Assembly (NCBI GenBank): GCA_017893485.1 | Contig: CM030362.1 | Coordinates: 259,894,255 to 259,958,254, forward strand | Length of the DNA: 64,000 nucleotides | Direction: 5' to 3' | Source: Hemerocallis citrina | Taxonomy: Eukaryota > Streptophyta > Magnoliopsida > Asparagales > Asphodelaceae | In this document: one piece after another, positions 1 through 11,891 of the stretch | Layout of the letters: the number at the start of each line of letters is the position of its first letter | Numbering within the stretch: position 1 is the stretch's first letter | The notes under the pieces: generated by a model | Database searches by the model: none | What the model saw: the letters and a program-made list of their open reading frames with translations, nothing else | Told to the model about the DNA's origin: nothing | Made by a program: the position numbers and the translations under genes

Positions 1-817
1 ACATGTTTCCTGTTTCCTGTTATTATCACTGCAAAACCCGAGTACATGATCCTATAGAATTCACCATTAGTGTCTAAATGTTCACTTGATTGTATGTATC
101 CGAACCTGTGGTATGACACAAGATTGCTTGCATTAGATAGGATTGTTAAAAGATTGATAGACCTAAGATTAAGACTGAACACGAGCATGATACATGTTTA
201 CAAGTTTACATGATTCATGTTTACATGTTTGCATGTTCCCCGTTTACATGACATGTTTCTCGTTATATGATTCCTTGTTACCGATTGATATACATTTAAG
301 TCCTGTTTACATGTTTCTCATTTCCAATTACAAGTTTACACGTGTTCTTGTATCATACTTGATCATATTGTTTCTTGTTCCTTGTTATATCGTGCTTTCT
401 TGTTTCACTGTCTGTTGCTACTTGCTGTTCGAAGCTTACTCAAACGGACACCCCTCCCTTCTTTTTAGTTAATATTTATATAGGTACAGACGATGAGATA
501 TTGAAGGAACTTGATGATCGGACTTTTTTAGACTGCCGTGATGGAATTGTTATTGCTATTGCTTTACTTTCCTATTGCTACTAGTTGTAGCAAATCGTTT
601 ATTGCATTGTATATTCTCGTGCATTTTGACCTGAAGTTCTTGTATTCAGGTATTGGTTATTGATTCTATTATTGTTCATGTGATTATTATTATTATGCGT
701 TATTGAGCTTATTGGTATTGTACATCTTATGAATGATATGAGTTGGCATACATATATCATTCGATTGGCCTTAGTTGCGTGCTCGTACTTCCGTATTTTG
801 AGAAGCAGGACAAGACA
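1..817 (+). repeat. 3' portion of a large LTR, cut by the window start
   Basis: The stretch is colinear with 8520-9406 and, at its 3' end, with the solo LTR at 53282-56433: a 'catgatc-tatagaat' block, a 'cctgtggta(t/c)gacac' block and a terminus of the type GAAGCAGGACAAGACA. The related LTR ends in GCGGGGCATGACA, so 817 is taken as the LTR end. It is rich in repeated 'catgttt-acatg' motifs and holds no convincing gene; the short ORFs are low-complexity. The upstream LTR start lies outside the window. Orientation is plus by comparison with the solo LTRs. Confidence 0.6.
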
Positions 818-960
818 TGGCGAAGAGGAGCCCTGAAACCTTTCGAAACACCAAAAGGAGCCAGCACTTGCAAGTGGCCAAAAGGCAGAAATAAAGAAAA
901 GCCACCACAGTCACTAATGCACCAATAATCAGCTCTGCAAAGGAAAGAATAGAATAGAGA

Positions 961-1470
961 TTAAGGAAAATAAAGAAATTTTAAAAAAAATAGCATAGAA
1001 GTAAGGGGCAGTGGAGAGAGTTCTGAGTTGGAAAAAATAGGAACCGCTAACTGAAGTTTGTGTAAACTCAACTTAGCAAGTTTACAAAGTGGGAGAATGC
1101 TAGCCCAAAAGTTAGTGTAGAAGAGAAGATCTCCAATCAAACAATTAATATGGCGAGCATTGTTAGAGAAGATCATATTATTTCTTTCTTTCCAAATAAG
1201 TGTCATCATGGTTAGATCCCACGATGCTCGATAAGGGCGCTTGACACGTTGGGATTGCCAATGACCCCACCAAGACGACACGAAAGTTGGCTTACCACAA
1301 ACGTGCCAAGCCCTCATGCATATGGACCATAACGGAAGAATGAGTGGACAATGAATAAATAAGTGACATGCATCCTCGTGACATGTTAGGCATAAAGCAC
1401 AATTTTGGCCAATCGCGAGATTTTTTTTGTTGTGCACCTCCACATTGAGAAGTTTGTTATGAATAGCCAA
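961..1470 (-). pseudogene. LINE ORF2 C-terminal zf-RVT region
   Basis: The minus-strand frame reads NCALCLTCHEDACHLFIHCP followed by a WKERNNMIF block. This is the Cys/His signature and downstream motif typical of the zf-RVT domain at the end of plant LINE ORF2. An adjoining fragment at 1755-1471 carries DDIIWRLTKSGLYSIKS, the usual segment just before it. No intact ORF links this with the RT. Confidence 0.7.
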
Positions 1471-2095
1471 CTAAGAAAGAATTTTGACTTTAAGGGGTGC
1501 AATGCAACCACTGATAATCTCCAAGAACGGAGAGGAGATACCTCCATAATTAAGGAAATTATAACATGACTTAATAGAATATAAACCCGATTTAGTCAAA
1601 CGCCAAATAATATCATCTTGAGGATGCCAATTATAAGATCTAAGTAACATACTCAACCTGAAATGCTGGGAAAACATGGAATTCGGGAGGGACCTCTGGT
1701 AGGTGATATGCCAATCTTTGGAATTGTTATGGTTGATGGTGTACTCATTCATCAAAGCGGACTGGTTGGAAAATCAAAAATACAGATGTTTCCAATTCAC
1801 AAGTCAAACTAAAATTTGATGTGCGCTTCAGAACCACAAACTTTAAACAGTTCGCATTTGAAAGGTTCCATAACCTTCCAAACTCCTTTCCAAAAGGGGG
1901 ACGCTAAAGATGTAAGAGAATGATGGAGTTCCCAAACTTTATGACGCCTGTGATACTTATGAGAAACGAGATGACACCAAGACAAATCCTCGGGACTTAT
2001 AATTTTCCATAATAATTCCCAAGAAGGGCTAAGTTCTGATTATGGAGGTTAATGATACCCAAGCCACCTTCATACTTAGATTTGCTTAAAGTTTT

Positions 2096-3316
2096 TCAAT
2101 TGCAAAGATGTTTACCCGCCTTGAAAGCAGGTGATCCAGACAAGAAAAAATTGCATCTAATTTGATCAATCGACTTGATGACCCATGACGAAACATAAAA
2201 GAAGGACATCATGTACAAGGAAATGGGGTTAAGGATAGAATTAACCAGGGTCAGTCTTCCGCCTTTAGAAAGCAAACGACCGGACCAAGCATTGAGTCTA
2301 GATTCCACCTTCTCAATCATGGGGATCCAATCATTTTTTTTGAAGTTTGCCACAATGCAATGGGATACCCAGATAAGAGATCGGGATTGTCGCCCAGGCG
2401 CAATTTACAAAATTGGGTGGGAGCCACCTAACCAGACAACCGAAATTTTATTGAAATTAATTGACAAAACCGAAGTTTTTTCGAAGATATACTGAAGGAG
2501 TTTAAGATTCTGTAGAGTAGTGCCATTAGGTTTGGCAAAAATGATAGTGTCATCTGCATATTGCAGATTAAGAACTTCTCGAAATCCGTGAAATCCACCA
2601 AGCCCTTCAATAAGGTGAGCATTCCAAGCTTTAAGAAGAAGTTTGCTAAATACATCCGCCATGAGGGAAAACTGAATAGGAGAAATAGGGTCTCTCTGTC
2701 TAAGTCCGCAGGTACATAAGAATTTATTTCCCTTAATATAGTTGATTAAAGCGGAAGAGGTACCAGCGAAAAGACTGGATTTAATTCAAGAGATCCAACA
2801 GGGACCGCAACCACGATGAAAGATAATCTCAAAGAGGGATTCCCAATTCACCTTATCATAGGTTTTTTCGAATTCTAACTTTAACAGAATACCTTCCGAA
2901 TTAGTCTTATGACAACCAGAGATAATTTCTTGAGCGCATGCAAAACTATCAAGAATAAATCTATTCTTGATGAATCCCAAATGGGCACGATCTATCAGAG
3001 GAGAAATAACTGAGTTAAGGCGATTCGAAAGTACTTTCATTACAATCTTAAAGATGACGTTAAGGAGACTGCTAGGTCTAAAAAAGGAGACGAAATTTGC
3101 CCCCAACATTTTGGGAATAAGAACAATGTGAGCATAGTTGAACCTATCAAATGAGAAGTTGCCATGAAAGAGCTCTGAGAACATATCAAATAGGTCATCT
3201 TTAAGAAGATCCCAGAATTTTTGAAAGAAAAAGGAAGGAAATCCGTCAGGCCCAGGTGTCGAATCACTCTGCATGGAAAAAACTGCTGATTTGATCTCAT
3301 CTAGGGAAAATGGCAC
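2096..3316 (-). pseudogene. LINE ORF2 reverse transcriptase remnant
   Basis: The piece at 3316-2786 has the LINE RT entry region (PGPDGFPSFFFQKFW, IVLIPK, then a GFIKNRFI block). The piece at 2662-2405 carries the catalytic box as NLQYADDTIIFAK, and 2353-2096 carries the post-catalytic segment with LNAWSGRLLSKGGRLTLVNS. Together they cover most of an L1 RT in the right order on the minus strand, in different frames and with stops between them. Reverse transcriptase copies the element RNA at a nicked target; this copy cannot make it. Confidence 0.8.
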
Positions 3317-4070
3317 TTCGGTACTAGAAAGGTCATGTGATTCAGACCCATAAAGTGAATGTCAATGAAGATGAATAGGGCTAGCAGAGGCGGATCCCAT
3401 CAGGTTTTTAAAGAAAGCAAGGAAAGCTCTATGGAATTCCGAAGTAGATCTAAGTTTAGAGATGGAAGAGATCCGGTTACAACGTTGCCGATGAGAGGCA
3501 AAATTATGGAAGAAGGTAGTATTACAATCACCTGCTTTTAGTCATTTGACTTTTGCCCATTGCGCCCATTTGATGTGATCAAGATGCCAAATAGAGTGAA
3601 AAACTTTTATATATTCATTTCTTTTTAATCTATCGTAGTTCGAAATGGGACCTGATTCTTCCATCTGATCAATTTGATGAATAGAGGAAAGAAAAAACTG
3701 TTGCATAGCACGAGAGTTGCCAAATCTCTGTTTGCGCCAGATTTTACAACCATGCTTAACCGAGTGTAGTTTAAGCAGGATCTGGCTAAGCCCATGAGAA
3801 CCAACAACAGAGGAGATGCAATTAGTGATCAGGTTAACAAAGATTTTATCATCTAACCAAAATTTCTCAAATCAAAATTTGGCAGGTTTAGAAAAATTGA
3901 AGTTAGAAAATAAACCAATAGGGACATGATCCGAACTTGGGTTGGGGAAGGCTTGAACAAAAGAGTTCTGGAAAATGGTGGCCCAATCATTGGATACCAG
4001 GAATCGATCTAATTTAGGGAATTAGGCACATGTTAGGCCATGTAAAAACCCTAATGGGTAGATCCATGAG

Positions 4071-4427
4071 TTAGAGGGAGAAAATGCAGTCATTAAAATT
4101 TTGGGAATCCCTCAAAGAGGAGGAGTTCCCAAGTCTTTCATGACTGAACCTTATAACATTGAAGTCACCACAGAAAATCCAAAGACCGTTAATAAGATTG
4201 ATAAAAGAGAGGAATTCGATCCAAAATTCCTGGAGAAGGGTCGGGGTCGATGGACCAGAAACAGAGATGACAGTAATCTGACTGTTAAATTCAGTCCAAT
4301 GAAGGCAGACAACCAGAAATAATTTTAGCAGTTGGATGGAGATTAAGTTATAAAGAGAAACTTTATACTCGAAAAGGATCCCTCCACAAGAATTGATCGC
4401 ATTGATGGGGATCACTTGGGTAATCAA
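4071..4427 (-). pseudogene. LINE ORF2 endonuclease (EEP) fragment
   Basis: The minus-strand frame contains WIFCGDFNVIRFSHERLG, matching the conserved GDFN core of the apurinic-like endonuclease domain at the N-terminus of plant L1 ORF2, where the Asp/Asn pair lies in the active site. It stands upstream (in transcription order) of the reverse transcriptase at 3316-2096, as expected. The domain is incomplete and the frame breaks before the RT, so this is a remnant. Confidence 0.65.
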
Positions 4428-5535
4428 ACTACTACCTAGAGATCAGGTAATTGCAGGAGAAATGGAGTCTAGTTTGGATTCTTGAATAGAGATAATGTCA
4501 CAGTGGGTAGAGGAGATCAGGTGATGGATAGCTTCTCTTTGATAGTTGCTACCAAGCTCACGGATATTCCAAGAGACATTATGCATGGGGACAATGATCT
4601 ACACCAGCTCGAGAAATCTCTAAGTTTCGAATGGATTGAATCAGATCAAATATGAATCCCATCTGAGATGCAAGGTTCACAAGTTCAAGGTTAAAGAGAG
4701 AATCAAAATGGAATTGATAAACGGATCCAAGAGGTTGCTTGGGACCTACATTATCGGGAATAGGGGGAATCTCATTGTTTCTTATTTGGGCCGTAATCGT
4801 AGCTTTGGAGGAGGGGGATAAATCAGCATCTTTCTTTGAACAGATACGAGCACTAGTTAGAATGTGAGTAAACCTATAATTCTTTTTGGAATACTTCCTT
4901 TTAGAGCTAGAATTATAAGGCGGTAAAGGATCTTAATTACACATAATTGTCGAGATAACAAGAATAGCATCATCGCCATTATCAATAGAGCCACTTTTGG
5001 GGGAGTGTTCCCCAAGCTGAGGAGGAAGGAACAAATGCTGGGTAAATGAAGAAGAGGACGGAGGAGAAGGTGCAACATGAAGAAAGGAAGAATGAGGAAA
5101 TTATGCATAGATGGGGTTGAAGAACTAGTCGGCAGAACAGCCTAAGGTGACCGTTGAAACAGTCTGAACATCCAAATTATAAATAGAAGATCGAATATTG
5201 AAATAGTAAGAGGTAAATGATAGTAACAAGGAAATAGGGTTCAAATAAAAAGCTAAGAAAAATATAGTAACCTCTTTATACGTGAAAAGAAGAGAAAAAG
5301 GAAGAAAGTAGGGGCTTGAAAGTGAAAAGTACCTTGCACCATGGCTAGGGATGGGAAAGCTCTTTCTCTTCTTCAGAAAGCAAATTATTAGATTCAACCC
5401 AATCGTCAATCTTCTGATTCTTGGCTGTTAGGATTTTAGATGAGGATGCCTCATTTTGAAGCTTGGGGGAAGCAAAAACAGTAGATTTGTAAGAGTTCCA
5501 ATGGAAGAGAAGTGTGGATTCACACTCCATTCCGG

Positions 5536-7253
5536 TCAGGAGCCATCAGTTGGAAAGGACTTAGGTACCACAGCAACATTCAAAGTTGGCTGGTGGCATA
5601 TATCCGAGGGAGGTGAGGGGATAGGTGTAGGAGCATTAGTTGAAGTGACAGTAACAGGAGAACTTGGGGTGACTGTGGCAGTCTTCGCAACAGCCGAAAG
5701 TGAAGATGTGGGTATGTTAGTAGATGGAGAGGATAGGGAAGGGTTAATCCAAACCAGGTTCTGGCTTTTCATCGGAGATTTGGCAAGACCTAAGGGCAGC
5801 GTGGCCGGTTTACTAGCCAAAGGAATGGATTTTTTACTCCGAAACCCTCCACGAGAAGAGCTTTTAAGCATCGATGAAACTTTGGTGGAGGATAGGCAAG
5901 GCTTAGTCGAAGAACCTTCATGGAAAGGACCAAGAGCAAGAGTTGCATCAACCTGAGTAGTAGTGAGGGCATGGACAACGGAAGCAGACGAATCGGAGGG
6001 CGGGGAGTCATGGTAAGTGACAAAATAGAGAAGGAGGAGTCTCCAATGCGTAAGGTGTAAGCATGAACCCGATCAAAGAGAGGTGTACACAGGAATTCTG
6101 ATTCCACATGTAAGCAACTCGAAGCAAGTAGAGAAGTCGAAGAGGTGCACATGAGATCACCAATGCACTAAGTCATGGAGGCAACTAGCCGGAGGAGTCA
6201 CAATAAGGCGGGATACCAGATATGGTGATCTTTGTAGGTATAGATTGAAGAGCGGGAAGTGCAGACCCATCCATGCCCATTTGCGGATACGGAGGTTGAC
6301 AAAGCCGATATAGAATGACTGCTTATTCACCAAGTCAAGCAAAATCTGAGAGGAGGGAAATTTGATGACCACGTCGCTATTAGAACAAGCATTGGCAGCC
6401 CACGGCCAATCTTGGACATTGCAAGTGTTGCAAAGAAAAGAATCCAAAGTAGAATTAGAGATAGATACTCCTAAAATAGACACAACACCATAGCAAGCCA
6501 AATTAGCAATCTTTTAGGTCAGCTCTTGCGAAAGATCACAGCAAACAACCAAGATTGGTGCCGAAGATTTAGAGTCGGGGGAAGTTTCTGGCAGTTGGGG
6601 GATATGAGGAATATGAACTTGAGTGGCAGACAACATATGAGAAGCGGGCGGAGTAGGAAGAAGTGGAGAAGAGTCGGAAATCTTGTTTCGTATGGATATT
6701 TCTTGGCTTGAATGTTTGCAAGCTTTGATTGCTGGGTTGGAAAATCAAGGGTTGATAAGACCTGGTTGGAAATAAGAGCACCTATGGGTAGACCAAGAAG
6801 ATGTTGAAGGGAGTAGCATTTATTTCTGGAGTGGCCAAACTTCTCGCAAAATAAGCACTTCATATTATTATGGCAGAATAGCTTGAAATGGTCCACTTGA
6901 AGACACCGGAAGCAGTAGAGGGAATTTTTAGAATATATGAGGAGGAATATGGAACGATGAGAGAGGAAGAAGGGGATAAGTGGGAAAAGTCACCATCTGC
7001 ACTCTCTCACACCTTCTGGAAGGCAGGACGAGAAGAGGGGTTGGGCCTAAGGGGAAAATGTTTTTTGGATTTTTTTTTGTACAATCTTAACCCATGAGTC
7101 ATCCATCACATTGTCTGAGGCCCACCAAGAGGTAAAAGGCCCAATAAAAGGAAGTAGGTTAGAGGAATTGTTGACAAAGTCAACTCTATCCTCTACTACA
7201 GCAATTGCACAGACCTCAACTAAAGCGATTACAACCCCGAAAGAAGCATCCAT
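5536..7253 (-). pseudogene. LINE ORF1 remnant with CCHC zinc knuckle
   Basis: Read on the minus strand, the frame starts near 7253 with a segment ending in DDSWVKIVQKK. It continues after breaks to 6896-6519, where CLFCEKFGHSRNKC gives a clear C-x2-C-x4-H-x4-C knuckle, and to 6501-6157, which has the look of the conserved region found in plant LINE ORF1 proteins (DUF4283-like). The last part, 5871-5536, is rich in Ser and Pro. ORF1 proteins of plant LINEs bind the element RNA. Several frameshifts and stops separate the pieces. The zinc-knuckle call is seen directly; the DUF4283 label is inferred from position and composition. Confidence 0.55.
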
Positions 7254-7305
7254 ATCTAAAGAAGAAGGGTAATTAGCAGTACTTAAGGAAAAAAAGGTGG
7301 GGGGA

Positions 7306-7322
7306 GGGGGGGGGGGGGGGGG
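7306..7322. repeat. Poly-G tract (17 G)
   Basis: A run of 17 G follows 'ggtggggga' in the LINE leader region. It is a simple homopolymer and could be a weak assembly or length-call point. Confidence 0.9.
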
Positions 7323-8117
7323 AAGATGTAGGTTATTAAGAGTTGTAGGCTAAAGGAAAAACAAACAGCGCACAAGTAAACAAAAGGAATAAAAAACACA
7401 CTAACATGTAAACAACAGAGAATGAAATTCGACTAGGGGGTAGAAGAACTACATTAACAAAAGGAAAGGATGAGAGCACAAGGAAGAGATGCTTATAGTG
7501 GGGGAAACTAGCCGTAATGGAATCAAGCGCCATGGTACCTAACTGGAGGAAGCAGAATAGCAATGAACTTCACAATCCCCGATCTAGATCTGGTCGAAAA
7601 TTGATCAGATCAAGCAAAACAAAACGACCAAAACTCTCAGATCTAGAAAGAGAAATATCGAATCTAGAGTAACAAAATTGCCAGAACTCTCGGATCTAGA
7701 ATGAGAAATACCAGATCCAGGGCCAAACAGACTCTAACTCAGAAAGGGGGGATCCGAACACCACGACGCTTCAAGAGGGGAAGAAAGCGCGAAAGAGGAT
7801 GGAGGAGAGTGGTCAACTAAGGGGGAAAGATGACAGGGATGGGTGTTGAATTTGGGATTGGAATTTTAGTATTGGGGTTGAAATTTGGGATTTGTATTGT
7901 TATGTTCTTAAAATATAAATATGTTATTCTTCATGTTTAATGAATTGAATTAATGCAGTAGATCGATAGAACAACTTCATATCATGGATTGCATAGTTCT
8001 TGATACTCTCCTGATACCTTCTTGATATACTCTTGATTCTGGTACTGATTACCGTCGTATTTATATCGTATCATGCATCGTTATAGTTATGGTCTTTGAT
8101 GTTATTTTGGATGGCAG

Positions 8118-8190
8118 AACTAAGTGCCACATGGAGCTAAGTGCCACGTACAATTAAGTGCACATGGAGCTAAGTGCTACGTGGAACTAC
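8118..8190. repeat. Minisatellite, about 17-bp units
   Basis: Four to five imperfect units of the form 'aagtgccac(a/g)tgg-agct' follow each other. They lie upstream of the LTR-like block at 8500-9406 and may be part of that LTR. Confidence 0.75.
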
Positions 8191-8211
8191 ATATCACATC
8201 GTAAGAATCGA

Positions 8212-8298
8212 CGGGGGCCACATCTAGAATTCGCAAGGGCCACCTCTAGAATATGTGAGGGCTATCTCTAGAATCTGCGGGGGCCATTTCTAGAATCC
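8212..8298. repeat. Minisatellite, about 23-bp units
   Basis: Four imperfect units share the core 'gggcca-(c/t)-tctagaat', each ending in a variable 'tcgca/atgtg/ctgcg' tail. They sit just after the 17-bp repeat, within or beside the LTR copy ending at 9406. Confidence 0.75.
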
Positions 8299-8969
8299 AA
8301 TATCTTAAGAAGAGAAATGACTGTCTTGTTACCACCATTCTCATTGATTGCACCGACTGCATGTTCATGATTGAACATATTAATAGAATAACACGTCGGG
8401 GTAATAAAGGGTACGACTTAGTAGTGTATAATATAAAAGAGTGTACTCGAAAGGGGGCTCGTTTTTTCTGTAATGACTTCCTGTTTACAATATTACATGT
8501 TTCTCGTTTACAAGTTTACATGTTTCTCGCACCTGATATGATTCTTGTTATTATCACTACAAGACCCAAGTACATGATCTAGTAGAATTCACCACTTGAG
8601 TCGAAAGGTTCACTTAATTGTTATGCATGTGGTATGAGACACATGATTGAGTGCATTAGATAGGTTAATAAAAGATTAATAGAATTAAGATTAACATTGT
8701 GCATTGACATGTTTCCCGATTACCTGATTTCTTGATTGAATGAATCCATATTTACATGTTTTATGTTTACAAGTTTATATGTTTCCCGATTACATGATTT
8801 CTGATTCCCTATTAACCATATTTTGAGACTTGATCCAGTTGTCAGTTGCATCCTACACGATCATATTGTCCCATAATTGTACTGCTAGTTCTTATTTCTT
8901 TCCATGTGATACATTGTTTCTTGTTATTATTTTTCTTGTTACTACTTTTCGTCCATAACTTGCTCAACA

Positions 8970-9007
8970 CCCCCCCCCCCCCTCCAAAAAAAAAAAAAAA
9001 AAAAAAA
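8970..9007. repeat. Poly-C / poly-A tract
   Basis: A run of 13 C followed by 'tcc' and about 22 A interrupts the LTR copy. It is a simple low-complexity tract. Confidence 0.9.
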
Positions 9008-9129
9008 CTCTAGATATTGAGCTTACAGGTACCAAGAAGGAATCGATAGAATGACTTGGCGACCAGATCTTCTAGAGGATAGAGTCGGATCTAGCCTGGA
9101 ATAGTTTATCTTGTTTCATGTTTTTTTCC

Positions 9130-9131
<2 letters not shown>

Positions 9132-9172
<41 letters not shown>
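9132..9172. repeat. (TTA)n microsatellite
   Basis: About 13 uninterrupted TTA/ATT units. The Leu-rich frame across it is an artefact of the repeat. Confidence 0.95.
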
Positions 9173-9406
9173 TCGTACATTGTGTATCCGGACTTTTTTT
9201 ACCCGAAGTTATGTTTCCATATGTTGGTTATTTTATGGATTATTTAGGTTTATTCCTTACTTATGTGATTATTTTATTACATGCATGGTTGTAATTATGT
9301 ATTATATTGTTGAGTTATAACAGTACAACTTATTAATGATGTCCATCATTTGCTGGGCCTTAGTTGCATGCCCATACTTCTGTATTTTGGGAAGCAGGGC
9401 ATGATA

Positions 9407-10554
9407 GTGCATCTCTCTTTCTCAATCTGCCTCCTAATCACGAGATCTATTGTCTACTGCAGATCATTTGATCGGCATGAAATTTGAAATGGGTACACTT
9501 GATGATATGAATCACTTGAAAAATAAACGTAGTCATTCTGTAGCAGATTTGTTACAAGATCAATTCAGATTTTCTCTTGTTCATTTAGAAAATGCAATTC
9601 AATGAACTATGTGAAGCAATCAGGCATAAATTGATAACCCTTAAACTTTCGTAACTTCAACTTCATTAATAACCACTTATGATTCATTTTTTGGCCTACA
9701 CCTTTTATCTCAAGTTTTGGATCGAATGAATCCACTGACACAAATAGTTCATAGGCGAAAATTGAGTTATCTTAGCTCTTTTGCATGATCTCTTAAACTT
9801 GTTTTGTAATTAGCTATTTTTTCTGAATTGCTAATTTATATATATATGAAGTAGGGGGTTATCCTACTTTTTTTGGTATTAAAAAAAAGATATTAGCAAA
9901 ACTACTTTTGGTCCTCATTTCGTCACTAAATCCATCTTGGTTGTGCCAACAGCTTAGAAAATGTATTAAATCCATCTCTGCTATTCTCTACAAAACATCA
10001 TGTTTACCCCCGACTTGGGGGGAGCTGCAAGTTTTTTGTTCTGTAATTTATGATTGTGGTACCATGTGATGTATGTTGGACATTTTATTTATATGCTATG
10101 ACATGGCTACGTCACTTTTCGCAACAAAAAAAAAAGGTTCAATAGCAACCAAAATACTTGACAAAACAATTATGCCTCTTCCTGCTCCATCGTAACTCAC
10201 AATACATTCCAATCTATTATAAGACTATTATAAGACTAAATTTCCATAGGAAAGTGAATGGCTAAAAATCCAATTTTTTTCTTAGAAATTTCCAGAAATC
10301 ACACAATTTTTCGGGTGCATTGTGGGTTGTTGATTTTTCATTTTGCGGTCCAGATTTTTTTACGATGTGTGTGTTATCTCTCCGATATTGCCAATCTTAT
10401 TACGTTGGATCTACTCTTGCACTCTTTCTTTGTTGGATAAGATGGATGGTTATATCATATATTTTTTATGTTTGCCCCTTCGACTTTTTATTATTTGCAA
10501 TTTGTGTGATATTCATACCCTTACTTTTCCAGATGTACTTGGTAATGTTAATTG
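9407..10554. other. Unassigned AT-rich sequence
   Basis: I see no gene, terminal inverted repeat or LTR here. The short frames are hydrophobic read-throughs of T-rich DNA without supporting features. Confidence 0.6.
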
Positions 10555-10622
10555 ATTGGACCATTCTAATAGGCTATTGAGTGTGAGCATTGGACCATTC
10601 TAATAGGCTATTGAGTGTAAGT
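10555..10622. repeat. 34-bp tandem duplication
   Basis: Two adjacent copies of a 34-bp unit starting 'attggaccattctaatag' differ only near their ends (gtgtgagc versus gtgtaagt). Confidence 0.9.
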
Positions 10623-10771
10623 ATAGCAACATGGTGAAGACGCGCTCGGGGAGGGGGAGGGAGGGGCTGATTTCATCTCCTTCCCTAAATCGATTTCATC
10701 TCCTTTCCTAATTCGATCTTTAATTCGATCCAAACCCTAGCTCTATCCCTTTCAGTTTTCTACCATTAGAT

Positions 10772-10984
10772 ATGTCGGCGGGCAGCAACTCCTATGACCT
10801 TCCCTCTGAAAAGTTGACCCACCCCGATGCTTCACGTCATCTATCGCGTTCTTTCCCTCCTCATCCTCTTGGACCAAAACCTAAAAAATTAGAAGATGCT
10901 GAAGACGTAAATGAAGACAAAGATAAAGATGAAGATAAAAAGGCATATAAGAGAGTAGAAAGAGCAGCCCAATCTCAGCCCTAA
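10772..10984 (+). CDS. Small hypothetical protein, possible first exon
   Basis: A 70-residue frame starts at ATG after a leader that looks like a plant 5' UTR (CT-rich, with 'aaccctagctctatcc'). The product begins MSAGSNSYDLPSEKL, is hydrophilic, and has an acidic/basic run of Asp, Glu and Lys at about residues 40-60. I do not recognise the family. It ends in TAA, and 'aatgtaagta' shortly after could be a splice donor, so it may be an exon or a relic of one. No neighbouring exon was found. Confidence 0.35.
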   Translation: MSAGSNSYDLPSEKLTHPDASRHLSRSFPPHPLGPKPKKLEDAEDVNEDKDKDEDKKAYKRVERAAQSQP

Positions 10985-11059
10985 ACAAGAACAATGTAAG
11001 TATAACTCAAAATACATTATGTATCTTTGTGCCCCTTTTCTTTTTCAGATTCAATAAAG

Positions 11060-11091
11060 AAAGCTTGAGAATGCATTTTTTCTCAAGCTTT
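11060..11091. repeat. Perfect hairpin, 12-bp arms
   Basis: AAAGCTTGAGAA and TTCTCAAGCTTT are exact inverted copies around an 8-base loop. No matching transposon terminus was identified. Confidence 0.85.
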
Positions 11092-11337
11092 AAAAACTGT
11101 TTTCAGATTTTTGAAAATTAAAAATGAAAAAATCATGTTTGGATAGGTGTTTTTGCAAAATTGGTTCTGAAATTTTTTTCGAAATGTGTCGTTTTAAAAA
11201 GCGTTTTTAGAAAAGGGAAAAAACTAGTTTTTTTCCCATTTTTCTCCATTTTCGTCTTCGTTTCAGTCCCTCACTCTCTCCTTTCTCCTCTCTCCACCTC
11301 CATTTTCCCCACTTCTACTTCTCCATTGCAGCCCCCC

Positions 11338-11712
11338 ACTCTCTCCTCCTCCCTCCTCAACCGCCACTGCTTCCCCATCTCGCCCTCACCCACCTCACTC
11401 ATCCCACAACTCCTTGATCCGACCCCGGTTCTTTCGATCGTCGTCGTTGTCGTCATTTTCATCTTCGTTTGGGCGGAGATCGAATGGCGGATTTGAGGAC
11501 TCCAAGATCGGGCTCCGCCTTCGCCGCGCCCACACTCTCTCCTCCTCCCTCCTCAACCGCCACCTCTCCCCCATCCCGCCCTCACTCGCCTCACTCATCC
11601 CACAACTCCTTGATCCGACCCCGGTTCTTCTGATTGTCGCCTTCGTCGTCGTTTTCGCCTTTGTTTGGGCAGAGATCGGATGGCAGATTCGAGGACTCCA
11701 AGATCGGGCAAT
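11338..11712. repeat. 196-bp tandem duplication, CT-rich
   Basis: Two adjacent copies (11338-11533 and 11534 to about 11712) share 'ctctcctcctccctcctcaa', 'cccacaactccttgatccga' and 'gaggactccaagatcgggc' in the same order, with scattered substitutions. The frames read through both strands (Ser/Pro/Leu-rich) shadow this repeat and are not supported as genes. Confidence 0.85.
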
Positions 11713-11891
11713 TAGCAATTGTGCAGCTATATATCTAACTTAATTTTTACTGCATAAACTTGGCTCTTCCACAACCCAAAGTTTATCTAATTTTGTTTAT
11801 TTTGCAGTGCTCGTTCGTTGATCTGAAGTTATTCAAATGTACATATGCAACAATGCAACGATAAGAATTGATTCATTAACAGAGGGATCAC

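Larger units (their letters stand above)
818..7850 (-). mobile_element. Decayed L1-type LINE (plant non-LTR retrotransposon)
   Basis: On the minus strand the parts come in normal LINE order: an ORF1 region with a CCHC zinc knuckle (7253-5536), an endonuclease fragment (4427-4071), reverse transcriptase (3316-2096) and a zf-RVT-like C-terminal region (1470-961). The frames are broken by many stops and shifts, so it is inactive. Both limits are approximate. The 5' leader seems to run to about 7850, and no poly(A) tail (poly-T on the plus strand) or TSD was found at 818-960, where the sequence abuts an LTR end. Confidence 0.75.
7851..9406 (+). repeat. Second copy of the large LTR (3' part)
   Basis: From about 8520 the sequence parallels 1-817: the 'acatgatctagtagaattcacca' region, the 'gcattagatagg' block and an end of the type GGGAAGCAGGGCATGATA, where the last bases are probably a mutated CATGACA. 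The part between 7851 and 8520 has no match in the truncated first copy and is assigned only by position. The two copies may be LTRs of one element whose interior was replaced by or filled with the LINE; this is inference. Confidence 0.5.

Noticed and set aside
9111..9320. Leu-rich membrane protein ORF
   Set aside because: The Leu run is the (TTA)n microsatellite read in frame.
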